A stretch of DNA of 43,943 bases, from contig SSFW01000014.1 of assembly GCA_008015595.1 (NCBI GenBank), positions 1 to 43,943 of the forward strand, written 5' to 3'. The DNA is from Nitrosomonas sp. (GTDB lineage Bacteria > Pseudomonadota > Gammaproteobacteria > Burkholderiales > Nitrosomonadaceae). The first letter of the stretch is position 1; each line of letters opens with the position of its first letter. Made by a program: the position numbers and the translations under genes. The notes beneath the pieces are model-generated. The model ran no database searches. It saw nothing but the letters and a program-made list of their open reading frames with translations, and was not told the DNA's origin. This document shows positions 1-9,440 of the stretch, piece after piece.

Positions 1-228
1 CATCGCATCAACTGGAATATTATTCGTTCCTGCACCGGCTCGCCCAATCGCGATCACATGCTCAGGAATATCCATGTCCAGCATATTATGAGACCGTACC
101 AAAATGACGTCAGGGTCTACCAGATCATGGCCAACTAAATATTGATCAGCCGGAAATTGTTTCAACCCCACCGACGAAATTTGATTTAATGTCAGAATCT
201 TAAAAACCTGCTGCGTTTTTTTAACCAT
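1..228 (-). CDS. serA: D-3-phosphoglycerate dehydrogenase, N-terminal 76 residues (partial)
   Basis: This reading frame is not in the ORF track because it runs off the left edge. It begins with ATG at 228 and is open for 76 codons to base 1. The product starts MVKKTQQVFKILTLNQIS and contains VRSHNM and AIGRAGAGTNNIPV. The latter is the conserved N-terminal segment of the D-2-hydroxyacid dehydrogenase family in its 3-phosphoglycerate dehydrogenase branch. That enzyme oxidises 3-phosphoglycerate to 3-phosphohydroxypyruvate, the first step of serine synthesis. The start overlaps the serC stop by 8 bases (ATGGTTAA), so the two genes are probably translationally coupled. The NAD-binding domain and catalytic residues lie outside the window, so substrate assignment rests on the N-terminal motif and on the serC neighbour. 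Confidence 0.85.
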   Translation of the reverse strand, partial: MVKKTQQVFKILTLNQISSVGLKQFPADQYLVGHDLVDPDVILVRSHNMLDMDIPEHVIAIGRAGAGTNNIPVDAM

Positions 229-1333
229 ATTGATTTTCAAATTCTTCCATAAACGTAACCAATGCTTTAACACCTTCATAAGGCATGGCATTATAGATTG
301 AGGCGCGCATGCCACCCACCGAGCGATGACCCTTCAACTGCACAAGCCCTCTTGCTTTTGCCTGCTTTAGAAATTCAATGTCTAATGCGCTTTGCCTGAG
401 AATAAATGGAACATTCATACGCGAACGGTCTTGCTGGGCTACTGGACATTGATACAAATGGCTCGCGTCGATTAAATCATAAAGTAATTTTGACTTAGCA
501 ATATTAAGCGCCTCGATCGCAGGCACCCCCCCTTGTTTTTTCAACCATTCCAGCACAAGTCCCATCATATAAATCGCATAAGTTGGCGGCGTGTTATACA
601 TCGAGTCATGTTGCACATGGGTTTGGTAACTAAATAACGTTGGTGTCCCTGCAGTAGGCGCTTGTACCAGATCTTCGCGGATAATGACCAGTACCAAACC
701 CGCAGGTCCAATATTTTTCTGGGCTCCGGCATAGATCAATCCAAATCGACTGATATCCACAGGTCGAGATAAAAAATTAGAAGACATATCGGCGACTAAC
801 GGAATATCGGTGCTTCCCCCCGCAATTTCTGATAAATCGGGTATCCAATTGAATTCCACGCCACCGATGGTTTCATTCGATGTGTAATGAAGATACGCAG
901 CATTGCGACTCATTTTCCAAGTGTCAATCTCAGGTATTCCCGTAAAATGATTACCCACTGATGATGCGGCAATATTCACTGTGCCATACTTGCTAGCTTC
1001 TTCAATCGCTTTTTGGGACCATTGTCCGGTATTGACATAATCCGCTTCTTTTTTAGTCTGTAATAGATTCAGCGGAACCATGGCAAATTGACTGGATGCC
1101 CCACCCTGGAGAAACAAAATCTTGTAATGATCGGGAATCTTGACCAGATCACGGAGATCTGCTTCAACTTTAGCAATGATCGACATGAATTCCTCGCCAC
1201 GATGACTCATTTCCATCACGGACATACCGCTTCCATGCCAATCTAGCATTTCGTCACGCGCCTGCTCGAGCACTTCCTGAGGAAGAACTGCGGGACCTGC
1301 GCTAAAATTGTAAACCTTATTCATGAGATTCAT
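221..1333 (-). CDS. serC: Phosphoserine aminotransferase
   Basis: This is a PLP-dependent class V aminotransferase that converts 3-phosphohydroxypyruvate and glutamate to phosphoserine. It serves serine synthesis and, with 4-phosphohydroxythreonine, pyridoxal phosphate synthesis. The N terminus has YNFSAGPAVLP, the family hallmark. The PLP-binding lysine is K206 in YAGAQKNIGPAGL. HRSVGGMRASIYNA near the C terminus is the expected substrate-binding segment. The length of 370 aa is slightly above the usual 360 or so. M4 (base 1324) is an equally plausible start because related proteins begin close to NKVYNFSAGP. The gene lies 27 bases downstream of gyrA and overlaps the start of the phosphoglycerate dehydrogenase gene, so the two serine enzymes are encoded together. 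Confidence 0.96.
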   Translation of the reverse strand: MNLMNKVYNFSAGPAVLPQEVLEQARDEMLDWHGSGMSVMEMSHRGEEFMSIIAKVEADLRDLVKIPDHYKILFLQGGASSQFAMVPLNLLQTKKEADYVNTGQWSQKAIEEASKYGTVNIAASSVGNHFTGIPEIDTWKMSRNAAYLHYTSNETIGGVEFNWIPDLSEIAGGSTDIPLVADMSSNFLSRPVDISRFGLIYAGAQKNIGPAGLVLVIIREDLVQAPTAGTPTLFSYQTHVQHDSMYNTPPTYAIYMMGLVLEWLKKQGGVPAIEALNIAKSKLLYDLIDASHLYQCPVAQQDRSRMNVPFILRQSALDIEFLKQAKARGLVQLKGHRSVGGMRASIYNAMPYEGVKALVTFMEEFENQYG

Positions 1334-1360
1334 TTTCCAAGAATGAGTAAGCTTGACTCA

Positions 1361-3913
1361 TTATTCCTCATCTGCCTCAACGACTCGTTCCAGTCCAACC
1401 AATTTTTCACCTTCATCGAGATTGATCAGCGTTACACCTTGAGTCGCGCGCCCCATTTCACGAATTTCACTGACGCGTGTTCGAATCAATATTCCTCCTG
1501 TAGTAATCAACATGATTTCATCTTCTCGCTTAACCAGCTGTGCTGCAACCACCTTACCATTGCGTGCTGAAGTATTGATCGCGATCATTCCCTGAGTTCC
1601 GCGATTGTGTCTTGTATACTCGCTAATCGGCGTTCGTTTGCCATAGCCATTTTCTGTTGCTGTCAAAACCGTTAGTTCTTCATTCTCGGCAACAAGCAAC
1701 GAAATGACTTTCTGTCCTGCTCCCAATCTCATCCCTCGTACACCACGAGCACTTCTACCCACCGGCCTAACATCGCTCTCACTAAAGCGCATCGCTTTTC
1801 CACCATCTGAAAATAACATCACATCGTGATTACCTTCAGTGAGCGCAACACCAATTAAATAATCGCCTTCATCCAATCCAATCGCAATAATGCCATTGCT
1901 ACGTGGCCGTGAAAATTCCGATAAAGGGGTTTTTTTAACGGTTCCTAACGATGTCGCCATAAAGATATAACGATTATCATCAAACGCTTTGACAGGCAAG
2001 ACCGCATTAATTTTCTCTGCTTTTTCCAGCTGTAATAGATTATTGATCGGTTTACCTTTTGAAACCCTTCCGCCTTGAGGTACGTTATATACTTTGACCC
2101 AATAAACGCGCCCTAAGCTTGAGAAACACAAAATATAGTCATGCGTATTCGCCATGAACATATTGTCGATAAAATCATCTTCTTTAGTGGCACTGGCTAG
2201 TTTTCCACGCCCTCCCCTTTTCTGTGCACGATAATCATCTAAAAGTTGTGATTTAATGTACCCAGCATGGGATAGCGTTATCACGACATCTGCTGGCGTG
2301 ATCAAGTCTTCTGTGTTGAGTTCCTGTGTATTCGTGACAATTTCACTGCGCCGTTGATCGCCAAATTGATCTTTAATGGAACGCAATTCATCAACGATGA
2401 TGGCTGTAATTCGATCCGCGTTCGCTAGAATATCGAGAAGATCGATGATTTGATCAATAACCTCCTTGTATTCATTGACGATTTTTTGTTGTTCGAGGCC
2501 AGTCAAGCGTTGCAATCGAAGATCGAGAATTGCTTGCGCTTGCACATCGGATAATTGATAGCCATGATCAAACAAACCAAATTCAGCACCAAGTCCTATA
2601 GGACGAAAAGCAGCTGTATCCTGTGCTGAACGGGCCAGCATTTCCGCAACCAATTGAGAGCTCCAGGCTTTTCCTATCAATGCTTTCTTTGCTTCTGCTG
2701 GTGTTGCCGCCGCTTTGATGAGTGCGATGATCTCATCTACATTTGAAAGCGCGACAGCCAATCCTTCTAATAGGTGCCCGCGCTCCCTTGCTTTTTTCAG
2801 CTCATAAACGGTACGACGGGTAACGACTTCACGACGATGGCGTAAAAATGCCTGGAGTAATTGCTTTAAATTGAGTAATCGCGGCTGACCATCGATTAAT
2901 GCAACCATATTGATGCCGAAAGTATCTTGCATTTGCGTTTCTTTATACAAGTTATTCAGAATCACTTCCGGTATTTCGCTACGCTTCAGCTCAATTACTA
3001 CTCGCATTCCGGACTTATCCGATTCATCACGCAAATCCGATATCCCTTCAATCTTTTTATCGCGAACCAGTTCACCAATCCGAATCAGCAAATTCGCTTT
3101 ATTAACCTGATAAGGCAGCTCATCGATAATAATGCTTTGACGTGACCCTTTCTCAAGATCTTCAAAGTGAGTTCGGGCCCGCATTACGACGCGCCCTCTG
3201 CCGGTAAGATAACCATCTCTAATGCCTGACGTTCCATAAATGATTCCAGCCGTTGGGAAATCAGGCGCTTGGATACACTCGATAATTTCGTCGATACTGG
3301 TTTCAGGGTTATTAAGCAAGCGGAGACAGGCATCGATTACTTCGCTTAAATTATGGGGAGGGATATTCGTCGCCATGCCCACAGCAATCCCTGAAGAACC
3401 ATTGACCAGCAAATTAGGGATTTTGGCTGGAAAAATCAGCGGCTCTCGCTCAGAACCATCATAATTAGGGCCAAAATCAACCGTTTCTTTGTCCAAATCG
3501 GCCAGTAATTCATGCGCAATTTTTGCCATACGAATTTCGGTATACCGCATGGCTGCTGCATTATCACCATCAACCGAACCGAAGTTACCTTGCCCATCGA
3601 TGAGTACATAGCGCAATGAAAAATCCTGCGCCATCCTAACAATCGTATCGTAAACAGCTGTATCCCCATGCGGATGATATTTACCAATCACGTCACCGAC
3701 GATACGCGCTGATTTTTTATAGGGACGATTCCAATCATTGGAAAGCTCGTGCATTGCAAATAACACTCTGCGATGAACTGGTTTCAAACCATCCCTAACA
3801 TCCGGTAGCGCCCTTCCAACGATAACGCTCATCGCGTAATCTAAATAGGAACGACGCATTTCCTCTTCAAGGCTAATCGTAAGTGTCTCTTTTGCAAATT
3901 GATTTATTGGCAT
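1361..3913 (-). CDS. gyrA: DNA gyrase subunit A
   Basis: This is the breakage-reunion subunit of DNA gyrase, which introduces negative supercoils together with GyrB in the cytoplasm. The N-terminal winged-helix and tower domain carries the catalytic tyrosine at Y124 ([10 protein letters not shown]). [11 protein letters not shown] marks the quinolone-resistance region, with T85 where E. coli has S83 and D89 matching E. coli D87. The C-terminal beta-pinwheel begins with the GyrA box QKRGGRG around residue 565, which separates gyrase from topoisomerase IV ParC. The protein is 850 aa, normal for proteobacterial GyrA, and ends in an acidic tail (VVEADEE). It is first in a run with serC and serA. 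The start [26 protein letters not shown] is typical. Confidence 0.98.
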   Translation of the reverse strand: MPINQFAKETLTISLEEEMRRSYLDYAMSVIVGRALPDVRDGLKPVHRRVLFAMHELSNDWNRPYKKSARIVGDVIGKYHPHGDTAVYDTIVRMAQDFSLRYVLIDGQGNFGSVDGDNAAAMRYTEIRMAKIAHELLADLDKETVDFGPNYDGSEREPLIFPAKIPNLLVNGSSGIAVGMATNIPPHNLSEVIDACLRLLNNPETSIDEIIECIQAPDFPTAGIIYGTSGIRDGYLTGRGRVVMRARTHFEDLEKGSRQSIIIDELPYQVNKANLLIRIGELVRDKKIEGISDLRDESDKSGMRVVIELKRSEIPEVILNNLYKETQMQDTFGINMVALIDGQPRLLNLKQLLQAFLRHRREVVTRRTVYELKKARERGHLLEGLAVALSNVDEIIALIKAAATPAEAKKALIGKAWSSQLVAEMLARSAQDTAAFRPIGLGAEFGLFDHGYQLSDVQAQAILDLRLQRLTGLEQQKIVNEYKEVIDQIIDLLDILANADRITAIIVDELRSIKDQFGDQRRSEIVTNTQELNTEDLITPADVVITLSHAGYIKSQLLDDYRAQKRGGRGKLASATKEDDFIDNMFMANTHDYILCFSSLGRVYWVKVYNVPQGGRVSKGKPINNLLQLEKAEKINAVLPVKAFDDNRYIFMATSLGTVKKTPLSEFSRPRSNGIIAIGLDEGDYLIGVALTEGNHDVMLFSDGGKAMRFSESDVRPVGRSARGVRGMRLGAGQKVISLLVAENEELTVLTATENGYGKRTPISEYTRHNRGTQGMIAINTSARNGKVVAAQLVKREDEIMLITTGGILIRTRVSEIREMGRATQGVTLINLDEGEKLVGLERVVEADEE

Positions 3914-4293
3914 TGGGTCTGTTTGATTTTGAAAGTATTCTCAATCTATTTTGTTAAAGGGCAGATTGAAATAAAAATTAACTTATCGGTTAAAATTAAT
4001 AAAAGTGGCCATCCAACAAAGAAGTAAAATGCTACTTGCTTAAAGGTTGCTATATTTTAGCACGCCATTCCCGTCCATTTTTTTATAAAGTTTGAAGAAG
4101 CATGGAGGGAAGGAAATAATTTAGGTGACGTGGCGTTCAATACAAAGAGTGGAAATAGCCAAAAAGCGCTTGATAAAGCCTACTAAATAAGTAAATAATA
4201 AAAAATTACTTAATATTGCTTGATTTTCAATTTGATAATACAGCATAGTTTCAAATTTCTCCTTTTTAACTTTTTAGAGATGAGTACTCCACT
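3914..4293. other. Intergenic region between divergent gyrA and argD
   Basis: This is 380 bases of AT-rich DNA between two divergent genes and must hold both promoters. On plus, GATAAT near 4232 is a possible -10 for argD, but no convincing -35 lies at the right distance. On minus, TAAAAT inside a GCTAAAATATAGC context near 4055 is a possible -10 for gyrA, again without a clear -35. No RNA gene or conserved small ORF was recognised. One short open stretch on plus ends at the TAA near 4183 but has no start codon and no recognisable product. Confidence 0.5.
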
Positions 4294-5490
4294 GTGTCTT
4301 ATTTGATGAACACGTATCAAAGACTTCCGGTAACCTTTGTTAAGGGTTCAGGGGTCTGGCTATGGGATAACGATGGTAATCGCTATTTGGATGCACTATC
4401 GGGTATCGCTGTCTGCGGGTTAGGTCATTGCCACCCTGCTTTAGCGAAAGCACTCAGTCATCAGGCTGAAACACTCATTCATACTTCAAACCTATATCAC
4501 ATTGAAAACCAGGAATTATTGGCCGAGCGGCTGGCTTTGTTATCAGGGATGGATAAAGTCTTTTTCTGCAATTCAGGGGCTGAGGCCAATGAAGCGGCAA
4601 TAAAACTCGCTCGCCTTTATGGTCATCACCGCGGGATTGAGTTACCGACGATCATCGTGATGGAAAAATCGTTTCATGGTCGTACCATGGCCACACTGAC
4701 TGCGACGGGCAACCGTAAAGCGCAAGCTGGCTTTGAACCTTTACTCACTGGGTTTGTACGCGTTCCTTACGATGACCTCGTGGCAGTTGAACAAATTGCA
4801 GCTAATAACAAGAACATTGTCGCGATCCTAGTAGAAACCTATCAAGGTGAAGGGGGTGTCAACTTCCCTCAAGTTAACTACTTAGATGGTCTGCGTCGGT
4901 TGTGCAATCAAAATAACTGGCTATTGATGCTTGATGAAGTGCAATGTGGCATTGGACGAACTGGAAAGTGGTTTGCCTTTCAGCACAGCAATAGTAGTCC
5001 AGATGTGATCACGCTTGCCAAAGGATTGGGTTCAGGTGTGCCGATTGGCGCATGTATTGCAAAAGGACCAGCAGCGGAGATTTTTAAACCAGGCAATCAT
5101 GCATCAACCTTTGGGGGTAATCCTTTAGTATGTAAAGCCGCACTCACGACACTTGAAGTTATCGAACAAGATCACTTGATGCAAAATGCTGTCTCAATGG
5201 GAGACTTGATGCGGAATCGTTTTCATGAAAAGCTAGCAAACTGGTCTAACGTCATCAAGATCCGCGGGCAAGGCCTAATGTTAGGTATTGAACTGCCCAT
5301 CGCATGCGGAGAATTAGTTAAAGAAGCGCTAGCTGCAAAATTATTGATTAACGTTACTTCAGAAAGAGTTGTTCGGCTACTACCCGCTTTGGTTATTACT
5401 CAAGTCGAAGCTGAACAGATTGTGGATAAGACATCATCGCTTATTGATCGATTTCTAACGACGCAGTATAACAATACGACGCCTACGTAA
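4294..5490 (+). CDS. argD: Acetylornithine aminotransferase
   Basis: This is a class III PLP-dependent aminotransferase that converts N-acetylglutamate semialdehyde to N-acetylornithine in arginine synthesis. In many bacteria it also serves as succinyldiaminopimelate aminotransferase in lysine synthesis. The sequence shows SGIAVCGLGHCHP near the N terminus, FFCNSGAEANEAAIKLAR (phosphate cup), LDEVQCGIGRTGK and the Schiff-base lysine K243 in ITLAKGLGSGVPIGA. It is 398 aa, the usual size. The start is GTG at 4294, giving MSYLMNTYQRLPV, which matches the common N terminus of this family; ATG at 4306 is the alternative. No strong ribosome site precedes it. argF follows after 27 bases and argG after that, forming a probable argDFG operon. 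Confidence 0.95.
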   Translation: MSYLMNTYQRLPVTFVKGSGVWLWDNDGNRYLDALSGIAVCGLGHCHPALAKALSHQAETLIHTSNLYHIENQELLAERLALLSGMDKVFFCNSGAEANEAAIKLARLYGHHRGIELPTIIVMEKSFHGRTMATLTATGNRKAQAGFEPLLTGFVRVPYDDLVAVEQIAANNKNIVAILVETYQGEGGVNFPQVNYLDGLRRLCNQNNWLLMLDEVQCGIGRTGKWFAFQHSNSSPDVITLAKGLGSGVPIGACIAKGPAAEIFKPGNHASTFGGNPLVCKAALTTLEVIEQDHLMQNAVSMGDLMRNRFHEKLANWSNVIKIRGQGLMLGIELPIACGELVKEALAAKLLINVTSERVVRLLPALVITQVEAEQIVDKTSSLIDRFLTTQYNNTTPT

Positions 5491-5517
5491 ATAAAGTAAA
5501 TCGATAACAACGACCTC

Positions 5518-6432
5518 ATGACTCCCAAGCATTTCTTGAAAATTAATGATTTTACCCTCGATGAATTTGAATATCTATTCGAGCGTGCGCATTGGATCAA
5601 GAATGAATTTAAACAATATCGTCAGTATTGGCCTTTAACCGACAGAACACTGGCCATGATTTTCGACAAACACTCTACCCGCACACGATTATCATTTGAA
5701 GCCGGCATGTGTCAGTTAGGTGGCAGCGTGATTTATCTTTCAACGCGTGATACCCAGTTAGGACGAGGAGAACCCGTTGAAGACGCAGCGCGCGTCATTT
5801 CCCGTATGGTCGATATCATCATGATTCGTACCTTTGAGCATAGCATCATCGAACGATTTGCAAATCATTCCCGTGTTCCCGTCATCAATGGCCTTACTGA
5901 TGAGTATCATCCCTGTCAGATTATTGGGGATATTTTTACTTTTATCGAACATCGCGGAAGCATCAAAGGTAAAACAATTGCTTGGATCGGTGATTCCAAT
6001 AATGTTTGTAATACCTGGCTCCAAGCGGCTGAAGTTTTCGACTTTAATGTTCATGTTTCAACACCGCCCGGCTATGAAGTCGAACCTGAACGAGCAGGGT
6101 TATACGGCACCAATCACTACGAAGAGTTTAGTTCTCCCCATGATGCGGTGAAAAATGCTGATCTCGTTACGACCGATGTTTGGACCAGTATGGGATTTGA
6201 AGATGAAACTGAAATCAGAAAGAATGCATTTGCTGATTTCTGCGTTGATGCCGAAATGATGGCTTATGCCAAAGCAGATGCGCTCTTTATGCATTGCTTA
6301 CCCGCCCATCGGGGTGAAGAAGTAACCAATGAAGTCTTAGAAGGAAAACAATCGGTTGTTTGGGATGAGGCGGAAAATCGACTACATGTACAAAAAGCAT
6401 TAATGGAATATCTGCTGCTTGGAAAAATTTAG
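5518..6432 (+). CDS. argF: Ornithine carbamoyltransferase
   Basis: This enzyme joins carbamoyl phosphate and ornithine to give citrulline, the sixth step of arginine synthesis. All three diagnostic motifs are present: STRTR at 53-57 (carbamoyl phosphate binding), HPCQ at 131-134, and HCLPAHRG at 259-266 with the catalytic cysteine. The SMG ornithine loop is at 224-226, which distinguishes it from aspartate carbamoyltransferase. The length of 304 aa is typical of the anabolic enzyme. It lies 27 bases after argD and 51 bases before argG on the same strand, so the trio is probably one transcript. The ribosome-binding site is poor, which may reflect coupling to argD. Confidence 0.97.
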   Translation: MTPKHFLKINDFTLDEFEYLFERAHWIKNEFKQYRQYWPLTDRTLAMIFDKHSTRTRLSFEAGMCQLGGSVIYLSTRDTQLGRGEPVEDAARVISRMVDIIMIRTFEHSIIERFANHSRVPVINGLTDEYHPCQIIGDIFTFIEHRGSIKGKTIAWIGDSNNVCNTWLQAAEVFDFNVHVSTPPGYEVEPERAGLYGTNHYEEFSSPHDAVKNADLVTTDVWTSMGFEDETEIRKNAFADFCVDAEMMAYAKADALFMHCLPAHRGEEVTNEVLEGKQSVVWDEAENRLHVQKALMEYLLLGKI

Positions 6433-6483
6433 CAACCCGTGCGTTATCACGGAATCAATTGAACTACGAAAATAAAAAAAGCG

Positions 6484-7704
6484 ATGAAAAAAGTTAAAAA
6501 AGTGGTCTTGGCTTTCTCCGGCGGACTCGATACGTCAGTTATTTTGAAATGGCTACAAGAAGTCTATCAATGCGAGGTGGTAACGTTTACTGCGGATATC
6601 GGTCAAGGCGAAGAAATTGAACCTGCGCGTGCAAAAGCTCAACGCCTTGGAATTAAAGAAATCTTTATCGAAGATTTACGCGAAGAATTTGTTCGGGAAT
6701 ATGTGTTTCCGATGTTTCGTGCGAATACCATCTATGAAGGGGAATATCTGCTGGGCACAAGTATTGCACGTCCTTTGATTGCCAAGAGACAAATTGAGAT
6801 CGCTCGAGAAACAGGGGCTGATGCGGTATCGCATGGTGCAACTGGAAAAGGGAATGATCAAGTTCGCTTCGAATTAGGCTATTACGCCTTACAACCGGAT
6901 ATTCAAGTCATTGCACCATGGCGAGAATGGGATCTGACTTCGCGTGAGAAATTATTAAATTACGCTGAACGCCATGGAATCTCTGTCGAGATGAAGCAAA
7001 AAGGCGGTTCTCCTTACAGTATGGATGCTAATTTGCTCCATATTTCTTATGAAGGGCGGTCTCTGGAAAACCCGGCATTAGAACCTGAGGAGTCAATGTG
7101 GCGTTGGACACAATCGCCGGAAAAAGCGCCCAATGAATCTGAATATATAGAACTAGAATATGAACGAGGGGATATCGTTGCAATTAATGGCAAGCGCCTA
7201 ACCCCAGCAATCATTCTTGAACAACTCAATCAACTGGGCGGAAAACATGGGATCGGTCGCCTTGATCTTGTAGAAAATCGTTATGTCGGTATGAAATCAC
7301 GGGGATGTTACGAAACCCCTGGGGGTACCATTATGCTTCGTGCCCATCGTGCCATTGAGTCTATTACTTTGGATCGAGAAGTCGCTCACCTGAAAGATGA
7401 GCTCATGCCCCGCTATGCATCATTGATTTACAATGGTTACTGGTGGAGTCCTGAAAGAATGGCATTACAAACACTAATCGATGAATCTCAAGTCCACGTA
7501 AATGGATGGGTACGGGTAAAACTCTATAAAGGAAACGTCATTATTGTAGGCCGAGATTCTAAAACAGATTCATTGTTTGATACCAATATTGCAACCTTTG
7601 AAGATGATGCAGGCGCCTATAATCAGGCCGATGCTGCTGGATTTATTCGCCTCAATGCACTCCGGTTAAGAATCGCCAGTAAAATTAGAACACCCAGAAA
7701 ATAG
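6484..7704 (+). CDS. argG: Argininosuccinate synthase
   Basis: This enzyme condenses citrulline and aspartate, with ATP, into argininosuccinate. The N terminus carries the PP-loop ATP pyrophosphatase motif [14 protein letters not shown] at about residues 8-21. Downstream, [15 protein letters not shown] and [18 protein letters not shown] are the citrulline and aspartate binding segments of the family. The length of 406 aa matches the short (type 1) bacterial ArgG. It is the last gene of the argD-argF-argG group, and the next gene (suhB) points toward it. The 42-base convergent gap has no strong terminator that I can see. The final gene of the pathway, argH, is not in the window. Confidence 0.97.
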   Translation: MKKVKKVVLAFSGGLDTSVILKWLQEVYQCEVVTFTADIGQGEEIEPARAKAQRLGIKEIFIEDLREEFVREYVFPMFRANTIYEGEYLLGTSIARPLIAKRQIEIARETGADAVSHGATGKGNDQVRFELGYYALQPDIQVIAPWREWDLTSREKLLNYAERHGISVEMKQKGGSPYSMDANLLHISYEGRSLENPALEPEESMWRWTQSPEKAPNESEYIELEYERGDIVAINGKRLTPAIILEQLNQLGGKHGIGRLDLVENRYVGMKSRGCYETPGGTIMLRAHRAIESITLDREVAHLKDELMPRYASLIYNGYWWSPERMALQTLIDESQVHVNGWVRVKLYKGNVIIVGRDSKTDSLFDTNIATFEDDAGAYNQADAAGFIRLNALRLRIASKIRTPRK

Positions 7705-7746
7705 GGCGTAGGGGAACCGAATTCCGCTTCTTTGATTACATTAAAC

Positions 7747-8562
7747 TTAGCGATTCTGCGCAATGAGTTGATCGGTTATATAAGGTGAAATGATCTCCAT
7801 CAGTTGTGGAAAAATTTTAGGGTTGCCCGCTACGACCTGGCCACTTTTTAGATAATGATCATTCCCTTCCAGATCACTCACCATCCCACCTGCTTCGATA
7901 ATGAGTAAACACCCAGCAGCGATATCCCAGGGCGACAAACCCATTTCCCAGAAACCATCGTATCGCCCAGCAGCGACATAAGCAAGATCAAGTGCTGCAG
8001 ATCCTGGCCGCCGAATGCCTGCGGTCTTGGGAATAACCGCTTTAAACATGGCAAGATACGTTTCCATAAAAGAAAGGTCTCGGAATGGAAAACCAGTTCC
8101 TATCAAACTTTCTGATAGATTCGTTCGCTTACTGACACGAATTCGGTGGTCATTGAGGTAGGCGCCACGACCACGACTCGCAGTAAAAAGCTCGTTGCTA
8201 ACCGGATCATAAATAACCGCTTGTGATAAGACACCGCGATGTAATAACGCGATCGATACGCAATATTTTGGAAAACCAAGCAAAAAATTGGTTGTTCCAT
8301 CCAACGGATCGATAATCCATTGATAATCAGACTGCTTTTGACCTGACTGACTACCACTTTCTTCTGCTAGAATGGCGTGGTTAGGATACGCATCCAATAA
8401 TATTTTTATGATTGCCTCTTCTGCAGCACCATCTACTTCACTGACAAAATCACTGTGTGATTTTTGGGTAACGTTCAGAATATCCAGATTTCTAGAAGCC
8501 TGATTAATAATGTTGCCTGCACGGCGCGCAGCTTTCACTGCAATGGTAAGCATTGGATGCAT
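7747..8562 (-). CDS. suhB: Inositol-1-monophosphatase family protein (SuhB type)
   Basis: This is a Mg-dependent phosphatase of the inositol monophosphatase family. In E. coli SuhB also binds NusA/RNA polymerase and helps rRNA transcription; which role applies here cannot be read from the sequence. The metal-binding motifs are intact: LAEESG (E67), WIIDPLDGTTNF (D85, D88) and SPWDIAAGCLLIIEAGG. The 271 aa length is typical, and the N terminus MHPMLTIAVKAARRAGNII is the standard proteobacterial one; M4 is an alternative start. It is divergent from trmJ with only 39 bases between the starts, a pairing common in beta- and gammaproteobacteria. Confidence 0.93.
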   Translation of the reverse strand: MHPMLTIAVKAARRAGNIINQASRNLDILNVTQKSHSDFVSEVDGAAEEAIIKILLDAYPNHAILAEESGSQSGQKQSDYQWIIDPLDGTTNFLLGFPKYCVSIALLHRGVLSQAVIYDPVSNELFTASRGRGAYLNDHRIRVSKRTNLSESLIGTGFPFRDLSFMETYLAMFKAVIPKTAGIRRPGSAALDLAYVAAGRYDGFWEMGLSPWDIAAGCLLIIEAGGMVSDLEGNDHYLKSGQVVAGNPKIFPQLMEIISPYITDQLIAQNR

Positions 8563-8601
8563 GTTAATTGATCAATAAATTCAACAATTCAGTATTCTAA
8601 T

Positions 8602-9336
8602 ATGATTCACCACTCTCCGCTTGATAATGTCCGAGTTGTTCTCAGTCACACGAGTCATCCCGGTAATATTGGAGCTTCGGCTCGCGCTATGAAAACCATG
8701 GGTTTAAGCTCACTTTATTTAGTCAATCCTAAATCATTTCCTGACAATGAAGCTTATGTTCGCGCAACCAATGCTCGAGATATTCTCGATCAAGCAGTGA
8801 TTTGCTCAACGCTTGATATTGCCCTGCAAGACTGTGTATTAGCAGTTGCAATGACAGCACGCGCTCGTGAATTAACCCATCAGGTAATCGATACGAGGCA
8901 AATCGCTCAAAAACTTGTTGAAATCGCAACGGAATCACCCGTAGCACTGGTTTTTGGAAGAGAAAGCTCTGGGCTAACGACTGCTGAAGTCACCAAATGC
9001 CAGCTCACCGTCCATATTCCGACCAGCTCAACCTATGCATCACTTAATCTTGCAGCCGCTGTGCAAATCATGTGCTACGAGTTACGTATGGGCGCAGTTA
9101 CACCAGAAAGCACATCACCTCCACCTGAAGTGCCACAACTTGCCAGCTTGAATGAAATTGAACTCTTTTATCAGCACCTTGAGGAAGCCCTGATTACAAG
9201 CAAATTTCTCGATCCTCAGCAACCCAAACGCCTGATGCAACGAATTCGTCGCCTATTTTCTCGAACCGCCTTGGAAAAGGAGGAAGTCAATATATTGCGT
9301 GGAATTATTCATGCGTTAGCGAAGGAGAAGCGATAA
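8602..9336 (+). CDS. trmJ: tRNA (cytidine/uridine-2'-O)-methyltransferase TrmJ
   Basis: This SPOUT-fold SAM-dependent enzyme methylates the 2'-O of residue 32 in tRNA anticodon loops. Motif 1 is visible at the N terminus (VVLSHTSHPGNIGASARAMKTMG). Motif 2 is ALVFGRESSGLT and motif 3 is IPTSSTYASLNLAAAVQIMCYEL, forming the trefoil knot. A C-terminal extension of about 80 residues (ending RTALEKEEVNILRGIIHAL) is characteristic of TrmJ compared with the shorter TrmL. At 244 aa it has the usual length. It is divergent from suhB and 104 bases upstream of the pABA synthase gene, which has its own promoter. Confidence 0.95.
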   Translation: MIHHSPLDNVRVVLSHTSHPGNIGASARAMKTMGLSSLYLVNPKSFPDNEAYVRATNARDILDQAVICSTLDIALQDCVLAVAMTARARELTHQVIDTRQIAQKLVEIATESPVALVFGRESSGLTTAEVTKCQLTVHIPTSSTYASLNLAAAVQIMCYELRMGAVTPESTSPPPEVPQLASLNEIELFYQHLEEALITSKFLDPQQPKRLMQRIRRLFSRTALEKEEVNILRGIIHALAKEKR

Positions 9337-9360
9337 CTATATCGAATTTACATGACTGGA

Positions 9361-9389
9361 TTGACTTAGTAGTGTTATTTAGCGATGAT
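9361..9389 (+). promoter_or_regulatory. Candidate sigma70 promoter of the pABA synthase gene
   Basis: TTGACT (9361-9366) is separated by exactly 17 bases from GATGAT (9384-9389). The -35 matches 5 of 6 consensus positions and the -10 matches 4 of 6. It lies about 50 bases upstream of the start codon and downstream of the trmJ stop, which suggests the gene is transcribed on its own. Confidence 0.5.
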
Positions 9390-9440
9390 TGCAGATGATA
9401 TTTCTTTATTGACCCTACTTCTTATATTTAAGGAATGATT

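Noticed and set aside
1343-1570. Plus-strand ORF of 75 aa and the other plus-strand ORFs inside gyrA
   Set aside because: They are shadows of the gyrA reading frame, with no ribosome site or recognisable domain.
4100-4185. Short open stretch on plus upstream of argD (KFEEAWREGNNLGDVAFN-like translation)
   Set aside because: It has no start codon in frame and no recognisable relative; it is too short to call a relic.
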